Below, piece by piece: positions 24,119 through 33,365 of a stretch of 48,927 nucleotides of DNA (positions are counted from its first letter, which is position 1; each line of letters opens with the position of its first letter). Location: positions 1-48,927 of the forward strand of contig NZ_JAQTZC010000006.1 of assembly GCF_028687955.1 (NCBI RefSeq), given 5' to 3'. Origin of the DNA: Acidocella sp. GTDB lineage: Bacteria > Pseudomonadota > Alphaproteobacteria > Acetobacterales > Acetobacteraceae. The position numbers and the translations under genes are program-made. The notes under the pieces were generated by a model. It searched no databases, was not told the origin of the DNA, and was given only the letters and a program-made list of their open reading frames with translations.

Positions 24119-25908
24119 GCTGTTCCCGCCTGTGCCATATCGAAGAGAAAACGTTGCATGTCCCAGGCACCGGTTGGGCAACGCTCGGCACACATGCCGC
24201 AGTGCAGACAGACATCCTCATCCTTGACCATGATGCGCCCGGTCTTCAGGCCGTCCGCGATGTAGAGATCCTGGCTGAGGTTGCGCGCCGGGGCATTGAG
24301 GTGGCCGCGCAGATCGGCCTCCTCGCCATCGGCGGTGAAGGTGATGCAATCCTCCGGGCAGATGTCGACACAGGCATCGCATTCGATGCAGGCGGGGGCG
24401 GAGAAGACGGTCTGCACATCGCAATTGAGGCAGCGCTGGGCTTCGGCGAGGGCCTGCTTAAGGTCAAAGCCAAGCTCGACCTCGGTTTTGATATTGGCCA
24501 GCGCCACGGTTTTTTCGGCATGGGGAACAGCGAAGCGGTGGTCGTTGGAGACCTCGTTGTCGTAGCTCCACTCGTGGATGCCCATTTTCTGGCTGGCCAT
24601 GCTCACGGCCGGGGCTGGACGGTCCTCAACCGCGCGGCCCTGGCAGAGACGATCAATAGAGATCGCCGCCTGGTGGCCGTGGGCGACGGCCCAGATGATG
24701 TTTTTGGGGCCGAATGCGGCGTCACCGCCAAAAAAGACTTTCTCGTTGGTGGAGCGGTGGGTGGTCTCGTCCACCACCGGCATGCCCCAGCGGTCAAAGG
24801 CGATGCCGATGTCGCGCTCGATCCAGGGGAAGGCGTTCTCCTGGCCGACGGCGAGCAGAACGTCATCGCATGGCATATGCACATCCGGCTCGCCATTGTT
24901 CACCAGCTGGCGGCGGCCTTTATCGTCGTAGACGGCGTGCACGGTCTCGAACACGACGCCGGTGAGGCGGTTGTTCTCATGGGTGAATTCCTTGGGCACC
25001 ATGAAGTTGAGGATAGGAATGTCCTCACGCATCGCATCTTCTTTTTCCCACGGGCTGGCCTTCATTTCCTTGAAGCCGGAGCGGACGACGACCTTCACGT
25101 CGGTGCCGCCCATGCGCCGCGCGGAACGGCAGCAGTCCATCGCCGTGTTGCCGCCGCCGAGCACGATGACCCGCTTGCCGATGCTGGTGACATGACCGAA
25201 AGAGACCGAGGAGAGCCAGTCGATCCCCAGATGGATGTTGGCGGCGGCTTCCTGGCGGCCGGGGATGGCGAGATCGCGCCCGCGCGGGGCGCCGGTGCCG
25301 ATGAATACGGCGTCGTAACCGTCGTCAAGCAGGGATTTGAGGCTGTTCACGCGGGCGCCGAAGCGGGTTTCAACCCCCAGGCGCAGGACATAGCCGACTT
25401 CTTCGTCGATGACCTCCTCAGGCAGGCGGAATTTGGGGATCTGCGTGCGGACCATGCCGCCGCCCTTCTCGTTTTCATCAAAAATGGTGATCTCATAGCC
25501 AAGGGGGGCGAGATCGCGCGCCACCGTGAGCGAGGATGGCCCGGCGCCAACCACCGCGATGCGCTTACCGTTTTTTGCGGCGGCGGGGGATGGCATGCGC
25601 TCCGCGATGCCGCCTTTATAGTCAGCGGCGACGCGCTTGAGCCGGCAGATGGCCACCGGCTGCTCCTCAACCCGCCCGCGGCGGCAGGCAGGCTCGCAGG
25701 GGCGGTCACATGTCCGGCCCAGAATGCCCGGAAATACGTTGGATTTCCAGTTGACCATATACGCATCGCCATAGCGGCCGGCGGCGATCAGACGGATATA
25801 TTCGGGGACCGGCGTATGGGCCGGACAGGCGTACTGGCAATCCACCACTTTGTGGAAATAGCCGGGATCTTTGATATCGGTCGGCAGCAAGTCCCATTCC
25901 TCCAACAC
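24103..25908 (-). CDS. GltD-like FAD/NAD(P) oxidoreductase with two ferredoxin-type 4Fe-4S sites, KorAB partner
   Basis: 601-residue iron-sulfur flavoprotein. The N-terminal Fe-S domain (CQYACPAHTPVPEYI, then CDRPCEPACRRG) resembles the GltD/dihydropyrimidine dehydrogenase N-terminus. The FAD-binding VVGAGPSSLTVARDLAPLG is near residue 120, and the NAD(P)-binding VIVLGGGNTAMDCCRSAR near 247. C-terminal cysteine groups CIECDACVDICPEDC and CLHCGMCAERCP mark two [4Fe-4S] clusters. It can shuttle electrons between ferredoxin-type clusters and NAD(P)H, so beside korAB it likely links 2-oxoacid oxidation to the nicotinamide pool. The start is GTG 25908; the frame stays open upstream to a TAA near 25955 without an ATG, so the N-terminus is uncertain by up to about 15 residues. 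Confidence 0.85.
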   Translation of the reverse strand: MLEEWDLLPTDIKDPGYFHKVVDCQYACPAHTPVPEYIRLIAAGRYGDAYMVNWKSNVFPGILGRTCDRPCEPACRRGRVEEQPVAICRLKRVAADYKGGIAERMPSPAAAKNGKRIAVVGAGPSSLTVARDLAPLGYEITIFDENEKGGGMVRTQIPKFRLPEEVIDEEVGYVLRLGVETRFGARVNSLKSLLDDGYDAVFIGTGAPRGRDLAIPGRQEAAANIHLGIDWLSSVSFGHVTSIGKRVIVLGGGNTAMDCCRSARRMGGTDVKVVVRSGFKEMKASPWEKEDAMREDIPILNFMVPKEFTHENNRLTGVVFETVHAVYDDKGRRQLVNNGEPDVHMPCDDVLLAVGQENAFPWIERDIGIAFDRWGMPVVDETTHRSTNEKVFFGGDAAFGPKNIIWAVAHGHQAAISIDRLCQGRAVEDRPAPAVSMASQKMGIHEWSYDNEVSNDHRFAVPHAEKTVALANIKTEVELGFDLKQALAEAQRCLNCDVQTVFSAPACIECDACVDICPEDCITFTADGEEADLRGHLNAPARNLSQDLYIADGLKTGRIMVKDEDVCLHCGMCAERCPTGAWDMQRFLFDMAQAGTACSKS

Positions 25909-26152
25909 CAGCCGTAGTCCGCCATGATGGAACTGGCCTTCCGGGCTGCTTAGCGCTTACTCATGCTCTCACGGCATTCTATCCTATCGGGTAGGCGCGT
26001 GTTTTGACCGGAAAAAGCCCCCTCAGAAACATTTCACGCATGCACGAAACGCATAACACCCCGCGCCATGCCCTGGAGGAATTGGGCATGGCCAGCGAGG
26101 TGAGGGCGGCGCGAACGGCGGGGACAGCCCCCCGCCGCAAGTGGGGCGCAAT
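25909..26152. other. 244-bp gap between ald and the flavoprotein gene, with two hairpins
   Basis: Both flanking genes are on the minus strand. Hairpin 1: CGGCGGGG (26116-26123) with CCCCGCCG (26130-26137), followed on the minus strand by TTCGC; a possible ald terminator, but without a good U tract. Hairpin 2: CCATGCCC (26066-26073) with GGGCATGG (26084-26091), 8 bp perfect with a 10-base loop. On the plus strand its loop holds GGAGG, positioned before an ATG at 26088 that opens a 33-codon frame antisense to the end of ald. I see no convincing gene here. Confidence 0.4.
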
Positions 26153-27268
26153 TCAGGCCAGCGCGTTTTCCACCGGCTCGCAGGTGTAGCCCAACGCGGC
26201 GGCGACCGCCGGGTGGGTAACTTTGCCGGCGTGGACGTTGAGGCCATCGCGCAGGTGACGATCGTCCTTCAGGGCCTCTTTCCAGCCTTTATCGGCCAGC
26301 GCCAGGGCGAAGGGCAAAGTCGCGTTATTGAGCGCGAAGGTGGAGGTGCGGGCGACGCCGCCGGGCATGTTGGCGACGCAATAGTGAATCACGCCATCAA
26401 CCACATAGGTGGGGTCGGAATGGGTGGTGGCACGCGAGGTTTCGGTACAGCCGCCCTGGTCGATCGCGACATCAACGATGACCGCGCCCTTCTTCATGGT
26501 TTGCAGCAGCGCGCGGGTGACCAGCTTGGGCGCGGCGGCGCCAGGGATCAGCACCGTGCCGATGACGAGATCCGCCGTGGCGATATGGGTGGCGATCGCG
26601 TGCTGGGTGGAGAACACGGTTTTGATGCGGGTGCCGTGCTGAGCGACGAGGCGGCGCAGGACATCGGTGTTGCGGTCCACCACGGTGACATCAGCGCCCA
26701 TGCCGATGGCGATGAGGGCGGCATTCGCGCCGGAGACGCCGCCGCCGAGGATCAACACCTCAGCCGGAGCCACACCGGGGACGCCGCCGAGCAGCATGCC
26801 GCGCCCGCCGGTGGCGTTTTCCATGTAATGCGCGCCCACCTGCACGGCCATGCGGCCGGCGACTTCGGACATCGGGGTGAGCAGCGGCAGCGCGCCGGTG
26901 GGGCTGGTGACGGTCTCATAGGCGATGCAGGTGGCGCCGGAGGCCAGCAGGTCCCTGGTTTGTTCCGGGTCCGGAGCGAGGTGGAGATAGGTGAACAGAA
27001 CCTGGCCGGGGCGCAGCTTTTTACGCTCGGCGGACAAAGGCTCCTTCACCTTGATGACCATTTCGGATTTGGCCCAGATATCATCAGCTCGGGCGACGAT
27101 TTTGGCGCCAGCGGCCTCGTAGTCAGCGTCAGAAACGCCGATGCCGTGCCCGGCCCCGGCTTCGACCGCGACTTCATGGCCGCGATGGGTGAGTTCACGC
27201 ACCGAGGCGGGCACGAGGCCGACACGGTCTTCATGGTCTTTGATTTCAGCCGGTACACCGATACGCAT
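26153..27268 (-). CDS. ald: alanine dehydrogenase
   Basis: NAD-dependent L-alanine dehydrogenase (alanine to pyruvate and ammonium). 371 residues, standard length. Seen: [20 protein letters not shown] at the N-terminus with the substrate-binding Arg, [29 protein letters not shown] with the pyruvate-binding Lys, [20 protein letters not shown] with the catalytic His in the family GAHYL segment, and the NAD-binding [19 protein letters not shown]. Divergent from an Lrp/AsnC regulator, the classic arrangement for alanine-induced control. With the omega-aminotransferase that consumes pyruvate and makes alanine, it can recycle the amino acceptor. Confidence 0.96.
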   Translation of the reverse strand: MRIGVPAEIKDHEDRVGLVPASVRELTHRGHEVAVEAGAGHGIGVSDADYEAAGAKIVARADDIWAKSEMVIKVKEPLSAERKKLRPGQVLFTYLHLAPDPEQTRDLLASGATCIAYETVTSPTGALPLLTPMSEVAGRMAVQVGAHYMENATGGRGMLLGGVPGVAPAEVLILGGGVSGANAALIAIGMGADVTVVDRNTDVLRRLVAQHGTRIKTVFSTQHAIATHIATADLVIGTVLIPGAAAPKLVTRALLQTMKKGAVIVDVAIDQGGCTETSRATTHSDPTYVVDGVIHYCVANMPGGVARTSTFALNNATLPFALALADKGWKEALKDDRHLRDGLNVHAGKVTHPAVAAALGYTCEPVENALA

Positions 27269-27336
27269 GAGACAGTTTCTCCCGTTTCCAAACCAGCCGA
27301 GGTTTCGGCCGCTAAGGTGAATAATAGCGGGGTTTT

Positions 27337-27414
27337 GTGAAATTTTTCACGAATTTATTATGTATTTTAGGGCATAGATGGTGATATATTCAAATAAATA
27401 ACCATTTATTCGAA
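27337..27414. promoter_or_regulatory. palindromic sites in the ald/lrp-type divergent region
   Basis: The 156-bp gap is AT-rich, unlike its surroundings. Palindrome A: GTGAAA (27337-27342) and TTTCAC (27345-27350). Palindrome B: TTCAAATAAAT (27389-27399) and ATTTATTCGAA (27404-27414), 10 of 11 positions matching, with a 4-bp spacer. Site B ends 10 bases before the regulator start codon, suitable for autoregulation; site A is better placed for ald control. These are plausible Lrp/AsnC binding sites; family operators are degenerate and AT-rich, so identity is inferred. Confidence 0.5.
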
Positions 27415-27424
27415 GTTTATATCA

Positions 27425-27886
27425 ATGAATGAAATCGATGTGCGGGATGTGCAGATTCTGAACGCCTTGCAGGGTGATGGCCGGCTCTCCAACGCGGAGC
27501 TGGCGGAAAAGGTGAATTTATCGCCCTCGGCCTGTTTAAGGCGGCTGCATTTGCTGATGCAGGGGGATCTGGTGGCTGGGACGCATCTGGTACTCGACCA
27601 GAGGGCGGCGGGGTATCCGGGGACCGCCTATGTATTCATCACGCTGGACGGGCAGGACCGCAAGAAGCTGGACGCCTTCGAGGCGAAGGTGAATCTCGTG
27701 CCGCAGATTCAGGAATGTTATCTGCTGGCCGGGCAGTCGGATTATCTGTTGCGGGTGATTTTCCGGGACATGGCGGATCTGGAGCGGCTGCACTCGGAGG
27801 TGCTGACCAGCGTCCCGGGGGTGAGCCGGGTGCAATCAACGCTCACACTGCGCACGGTGAAGCGGACGGCGCGGCTGCCTTTATAG
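27425..27886 (+). CDS. Lrp/AsnC family transcriptional regulator (AldR-like)
   Basis: 153-residue feast/famine regulator. N-terminal winged helix-turn-helix: VRDVQILNALQGDGRLSNAE, then VNLSPSACLRRLHLLMQ, with the recognition helix containing PSACLRR. C-terminal RAM (ligand-binding, oligomerising) domain from about residue 62: TAYVFITLDG, VPQIQECYLLAGQSDYLLRV with the GxxDYLL ligand loop, and VLTSVPGVSRVQSTLTLRTV. Divergent transcription from ald and operator-like palindromes between them suggest control of ald by alanine or another amino acid. Confidence 0.93.
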   Translation: MNEIDVRDVQILNALQGDGRLSNAELAEKVNLSPSACLRRLHLLMQGDLVAGTHLVLDQRAAGYPGTAYVFITLDGQDRKKLDAFEAKVNLVPQIQECYLLAGQSDYLLRVIFRDMADLERLHSEVLTSVPGVSRVQSTLTLRTVKRTARLPL

Positions 27887-27890
27887 CCCA

Positions 27891-27922
27891 AACAAAAACG
27901 GCCGGACCCGAAGGTCCGGCCG
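27891..27922 (-). terminator. rho-independent terminator of the porin gene
   Basis: Perfect 10-bp stem CGGCCGGACC (27899-27908)/GGTCCGGCCG (27913-27922) with a 4-base loop, CGAA on the plus strand and so a stable UUCG-type loop on the minus strand. On the minus strand it is followed by TTTTTGTT (27898-27891). It ends porin transcription and separates the convergent Lrp-type gene. Confidence 0.88.
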
Positions 27923-27947
27923 CATTGCCGTTAAACGTAGCGGATTT

Positions 27948-29147
27948 TTAGAACAACAGGCCGGCTTCCAGAGTGCTCTGGAAAATGCCGCGGCTGTTGG
28001 CGTTGCTGCCAAAACCGGTCTTGGTGCCGTTAGGCTCGGTGCGGTTGAGCAGATAGAGGTAACCAACGTCCGCACGGGCGAACAGGTCCTTATACTGCCA
28101 AGTCGGGCTTGCCGAGAAGCCAACGGCTTCGGCATCCGGCGCAATGAACCAGTTGCTGTTGTCGAGGCTGGAGGTGTGCGAGGTGAAGTATTCAACCCAG
28201 CCGCCCAGCGAGTAGGGGGTGTTGGCGAAAGAGTAGTCCCCGAACACAGCGGCGCCGAAATTGCTGGTCGCCTTATTCTGGCCAAGCTGCGCGTCAGCTT
28301 TGGCGATCTGGTACTGCACTTCGGGCACCACGTTCAGGTTGCCGATGGTGTAGCTGTAGTAGGCGCCGACCATCTGCGAGTTATCAAACTCGGAGCCGTA
28401 GGCACCAACAGAGGTGGTGTTGTAGTTGCCGGTGCCGGCATAGGTATGGGCATTCAGGCCGGTGCGGCCCAGGTTGCCGGCGTAATAGACGCTGAGCATG
28501 TTGTTGGAATTGAACGAATAGCTGGCCAGAGCCTGCAGGAAGTTGAACACGCCGGTGTCGTAACCATCGCCCAGCTGCACGGAGGCCGAGACCGGACCCT
28601 GCGAATAATTGAGCTGCACGCCACGATCCTGGGCGTTTTCAACATAGAAGATGCCGGTGGTGAACTGATTGGCATTATTCCAGTCAATGGCAGATTCGTA
28701 GCCTTCAAGCGAGGCCATCTGGCCGACGGAGACCGTGAAAGGCGAGCCGGTGGGCGCGACGGTGACATAACCGGCATAGAGCGGGCCGGTGGAGAAGTTG
28801 CTGATGCTGGTCTGGGTCGGGGCGGTGCCGAGGGTAACGGCGCCGCCGTTGGAGCCGACTTCAACCGTGAACTGCAGGACGCCTGAGGTCTTCTGCAACT
28901 GGACCAGGCCGTTGGCAACGTTGGCGCCGATGTCCTTGTTGGTGCCCGGCATGTTGCCGTTGTTGTTGGTCTCGCCCAGGTAATAGCCATAGCCGTCAAC
29001 GCCGCCGCTGAGCGCGAGCGAGCCGAGCGGGCCACCGTCAATCGTGATCGCCGTGGGGCCGCTCATGGCCTGAGCTGCATGAAGAGCGAAAAGCGAGGAC
29101 GCGGCGACGAAGCCCAGTCCCAGAAGTTGCCGACGCATGGTAATCAT
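27948..29147 (-). CDS. outer-membrane beta-barrel porin
   Basis: 399-residue exported protein. Signal peptide: MITMRRQLLGLGFVAASS then LFALHAAQA, with cleavage likely before MSGPTAI. The mature part is rich in Gly, Asn, Ser, Thr and Tyr, with alternating polar/hydrophobic strands (for example FADTPYSLGG-like and GAYYSYTIGNLNVVPEVQYQ) and few charges, and ends in LEAGLLF with the terminal Phe of barrel assembly signals. Overall it looks like the BBP2-type general porins common in Acetobacteraceae; the substrate is unknown. ATG 29147 is preceded by AGGAGG 4 bases upstream. Monocistronic, with a strong terminator after the stop and a 257-bp leader region upstream. Confidence 0.78.
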   Translation of the reverse strand: MITMRRQLLGLGFVAASSLFALHAAQAMSGPTAITIDGGPLGSLALSGGVDGYGYYLGETNNNGNMPGTNKDIGANVANGLVQLQKTSGVLQFTVEVGSNGGAVTLGTAPTQTSISNFSTGPLYAGYVTVAPTGSPFTVSVGQMASLEGYESAIDWNNANQFTTGIFYVENAQDRGVQLNYSQGPVSASVQLGDGYDTGVFNFLQALASYSFNSNNMLSVYYAGNLGRTGLNAHTYAGTGNYNTTSVGAYGSEFDNSQMVGAYYSYTIGNLNVVPEVQYQIAKADAQLGQNKATSNFGAAVFGDYSFANTPYSLGGWVEYFTSHTSSLDNSNWFIAPDAEAVGFSASPTWQYKDLFARADVGYLYLLNRTEPNGTKTGFGSNANSRGIFQSTLEAGLLF

Positions 29148-29404
29148 TATGCCTCCTGTTTGCGCAGTAGTTGCGCTAAAATGCCTAAAACGTAGCCCGA
29201 AACGCCTCTCATTCAGGGGAAAACCTGATTTTGCGCCATCTCGTCACAACGAAATGGCAATCTACATGCCGATCCGGTCACCCGGCCAGTCAAAAGAAGG
29301 CGTATATTCGTTTTGCAACATTCCTGTTGCTGAAATAACACAAATTCCGTCTGAAATTTAATCTCTTACGGCGCGGCGCTGTCTACCGATTGCCTGCCAT
29401 CCGG
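29148..29404. other. 257-bp upstream region of the porin gene
   Basis: No gene seen. It is more AT-rich than the coding DNA around it. A perfect GCAACA/TGTTGC dyad with 4-base spacer lies at 29315-29330 and could be an operator or small hairpin. On the minus strand TTTGACT occurs around 29287-29293 as a possible -35, but no convincing -10 is spaced from it. Confidence 0.35.
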
Positions 29405-29824
29405 CTAGAGGGAATGCGCGGGGCCAGCGTTGTTATTGAGTGCTGCCGCTGACAAAAAGCCCAGGCCGGAAGCCGCAAGACAGAGAATCAAGGAGGCGGC
29501 GGCATAGAGCCCGGCGCGGCCGGGCTGGCCGGCGCGGATGAGGTCCACGCTCTGCAGGCTGAATGATGAGAATGTAGTGAATCCACCGCAAATGCCGACC
29601 GTGACGAAGACCCGCGCCTCATATGGCAGGGCGAATCGGTCTCCGCTGCCGGTGAGCATGCCGAAAAAGCTGATGACGAAGGAGCCGATGACATTAATGA
29701 GCAGCGTGCCCCAGGGAAAGGCGGGGCCGGTGAGCATGACCATGGCGTTGCCCAAGGCGAAGCGCGCCACGCTGCCAAGAGCGCCACCTATGGCAACCCA
29801 GAGATAGGCGGCGGCATCGTCCAT
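29405..29824 (-). CDS. crcB: fluoride ion channel CrcB/Fluc
   Basis: Small dual-topology fluoride channel, 139 residues with four membrane helices. Diagnostic segments: GGALGSVARFALGNA in helix 1, WGTLLINVIGSFVISFFGML with the conserved Asn in helix 2, and VGICGGFTTFSSFSLQSVDL, the helix-3 break with phenylalanine box and TTFSS motif. It lowers cytoplasmic fluoride by leak to the outside. The ATG follows the purF stop with no gap (TGAATG), so it is read from the purF transcript; no fluoride riboswitch is possible immediately upstream of it. Confidence 0.92.
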   Translation of the reverse strand: MDDAAAYLWVAIGGALGSVARFALGNAMVMLTGPAFPWGTLLINVIGSFVISFFGMLTGSGDRFALPYEARVFVTVGICGGFTTFSSFSLQSVDLIRAGQPGRAGLYAAASLILCLAASGLGFLSAAALNNNAGPAHSL

Positions 29825-31276
29825 TCAGCTCAGCTCGGCAAGCAGGGTCAATTGTTCATCACGCGGCTCGATGTGGTCGGTGAGGGCGATCGGGTAGTCG
29901 CCGGTGAAGCAGGCATCGCAAAAGGCGGGGTTTTTGGGGTCACGGCCAGATTTACCCAGGGCGCGGTAGAGGCCGTCAATGGAGATGAAGGCCAGGCTGT
30001 CAACGCCGATCAGCTTCGCCATCTCCTCGATGCTGTTGCGCGCGGCAAGGAGCTTGCTGCGCTCGGGCGTATCAATGCCGTAGAAGCAGGAATAGGCGGT
30101 CGGCGGGCCGGCAATGCGCATATGGACCTCGGCGGCCCCGGCAGCGCGGACCATCTCGACGATTTTCTGGCTGGTGGTGCCGCGCACGATGGAATCATCC
30201 ACCAACACGACGCGCTTGCCCTCTAAGATCGCGCGGTTGGCCGAATGTTTCAGGCGCACGCCAAGATGGCGGATCTGGTCGGTCGGCTCGATGAAGGTGC
30301 GGCCGACGTAATGGTTGCGGATGATGCCCAATTCGAAGGCAACCCCGCTGGCTTCGGCGAAGCCCATGGCGGCGGGCACCCCGGAATCGGGCACGGGGAC
30401 GATGACATCCGCCTCGGCCGGAGCTTCCTTGGCCAATTGCGCGCCAATGAGCTTGCGGGCGTTGTAGACGGAGGTGCCCTCCATCACGGAATCCGGTCGG
30501 GCGAAATAAATGTATTCGAATACGCAGAAGCGCGGGCTCTGCGGCGCGAAGGGCTTGATGCTGCGCACGCCAGAATCGTCGATCAGCACGATTTCGCCTG
30601 GCTCGATGTCACGGATGAAGTCAGCGCCGACAATATCGAGCGCGCAGGTCTCGGAGGCGAGAATCCAGCCGGCGTTGCCATCCGCGCCATGCACACGGCC
30701 AAGGATGAGCGGGCGCACGCCCAGCGGGTCGCGCACGCCGATCAGGTGTTCATCGGTGAGCGCAACCAGCGAATAGGCGCCGATGACCTGCTTGATCGCG
30801 TCGATCAGGCGGTCAACCACGCTGGCGTAGAGGCTAATGGCGATGAGGTGGATGAAGACCTCAGAGTCCATGGTGGACTGGAACAGGCAGCCGCGGCGGG
30901 TGAGCGCCTTACGCAGGGTGTGCGCGTTGGTGAGGTTACCGTTATGGCCGACAGCGAAACCGCCGAATTCAAACTCGGCGAACAGCGGCTGCACGTTGCG
31001 CAGCACGGTCTCGCCCGTTGTGGCGTAGCGATTATGGCCGATGGCACGCGTGCCCGGCAGGCCGGCCATGGTTTTCGTGTCGCCGTAATTGTCGCCCACA
31101 AGGCCCAGGCCCTTATGCGAATGGAAGCGCACGCCATCATGCGTGACGATGCCGGTTGCCTCCTGCCCGCGATGCTGCAACGCATGCAGGCCAAGCGCCG
31201 TTATCGCCGCTGAATCAGTGACGTTCCAAGCACCAAATACGCCGCACTCCTCATGAGGCTTGTCATCATCGATCAC
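29825..31276 (-). CDS. purF: amidophosphoribosyltransferase
   Basis: First committed step of purine synthesis: PRPP plus glutamine to 5-phosphoribosylamine. N-terminal Ntn glutaminase domain, C-terminal PRPP-binding domain. Seen: EECGVFGAWN with the catalytic Cys, LHALQHRGQEATGIV, GHNRYATTGE, VVDRLIDAI, VPVPDSGVPAAMGFAEASG, and the PRPP motif VVLVDDSIVRGTTSQKI. I chose GTG 31276, preceded by AGAGG 5 bases upstream; this makes Cys residue 11 after a 10-residue propeptide that must be cleaved, as in Bacillus PurF. A TTG at 31315 would add 13 residues. 483 residues in total. Follows cvpA in the same direction by 97 bp. Confidence 0.95.
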   Translation of the reverse strand: MIDDDKPHEECGVFGAWNVTDSAAITALGLHALQHRGQEATGIVTHDGVRFHSHKGLGLVGDNYGDTKTMAGLPGTRAIGHNRYATTGETVLRNVQPLFAEFEFGGFAVGHNGNLTNAHTLRKALTRRGCLFQSTMDSEVFIHLIAISLYASVVDRLIDAIKQVIGAYSLVALTDEHLIGVRDPLGVRPLILGRVHGADGNAGWILASETCALDIVGADFIRDIEPGEIVLIDDSGVRSIKPFAPQSPRFCVFEYIYFARPDSVMEGTSVYNARKLIGAQLAKEAPAEADVIVPVPDSGVPAAMGFAEASGVAFELGIIRNHYVGRTFIEPTDQIRHLGVRLKHSANRAILEGKRVVLVDDSIVRGTTSQKIVEMVRAAGAAEVHMRIAGPPTAYSCFYGIDTPERSKLLAARNSIEEMAKLIGVDSLAFISIDGLYRALGKSGRDPKNPAFCDACFTGDYPIALTDHIEPRDEQLTLLAELS

Positions 31277-31373
31277 GGTAGCCTCTACCCCCACTCTAAA
31301 TCGCTCGCGCCTCAACTAGCCTTGTGACAGTCCGATGTCGAGAAGAGCATGCGCATTGCTCTCCCCCGCTTTG

Positions 31374-31936
31374 TCAATGCGCGCTCAGCGCGCTGCCCGC
31401 GACCGGCTGCTGCATCAGGCTTCCGGCGCTGGGCGCGGGCTTGCCTGGCAGCGGGTCCACCTTCGGCTGGTATTGCTTGGGCAGCAGCGAAACCAGCGCC
31501 GTGGCCCCCTGATAGGCCATTGGCAGAAAACGGGCGTTGTTCACCGGGGCAGGCCATTGCTCGGGCGCGACGCCGACGGAAAGCGCGATATAAGCCAGGC
31601 AGACAACGAGCGCGCCGCGCACCGCGCCGAACACCAGGCCGAGGCTGCTGTCCAGCCCGGAGAGGGCGGAATCTCGTACATAGCCGCCGATCAGCGCGCT
31701 GATCAGGCTCAGCACGATGAGCACCACGAGGAAAACCAGCGCCATCGAGCCATAGTCAACCAGGTTTTTGGGCAGGATGCTCGCCATTTCGGGCTGCACC
31801 AGGGAGTAGAATTTCACTGCCGCGAAGGCGGCGCCGATCCACGCGGCAATGCCCAGGGCCTCGCGCACAAAACCGCGCACCATGGAGAACGCCGCGGAGA
31901 GAATCACAATCACCAGGGCCGCGGCATCAATCCAGG

Positions 31937-31940
<4 letters not shown>
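31374..31940 (-). CDS. cvpA: CvpA family membrane protein
   Basis: 188-residue inner-membrane protein of the CvpA (colicin V production) family, commonly encoded beside purF. Four hydrophobic helices are visible: near residues 4-20 (IDAAALVIVILSAAFSM), 28-46 (ALGIAAWIGAAFAAVKFY), 66-88 (MALVFLVVLIVLSLISALIG) and 103-121 (LGLVFGAVRGALVVCLAYI). The conserved RGFVREALGIAAW and SALSGLDSSLGLVFGAVRG segments are present. A Pro-rich C-terminal tail of about 45 residues follows. Overlaps radA by 4 bp. Molecular role unclear; linked to envelope homeostasis and purine gene neighbourhoods. Confidence 0.9.
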
Positions 31941-33364
<1,424 letters not shown>

Positions 33365-33365
33365 A

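Noticed and set aside
22304-25917. Very long plus-strand frames (653 and 587 codons) antisense to korA and the flavoprotein gene
   Set aside because: They mirror well-conserved minus-strand genes, are rich in Gly/Ala/Asp in the way GC-rich shadows are, and lack motifs.
26004-26189. Plus-strand frame of 61 codons with GGAGG before an internal ATG
   Set aside because: It overlaps the end of ald antisense, the GGAGG is in a hairpin loop, and the product has no recognisable features.
29825-29830. Fluoride riboswitch controlling crcB
   Set aside because: crcB begins directly after the purF stop (TGAATG), so there is no leader to hold it, and nothing similar was seen in front of purF.
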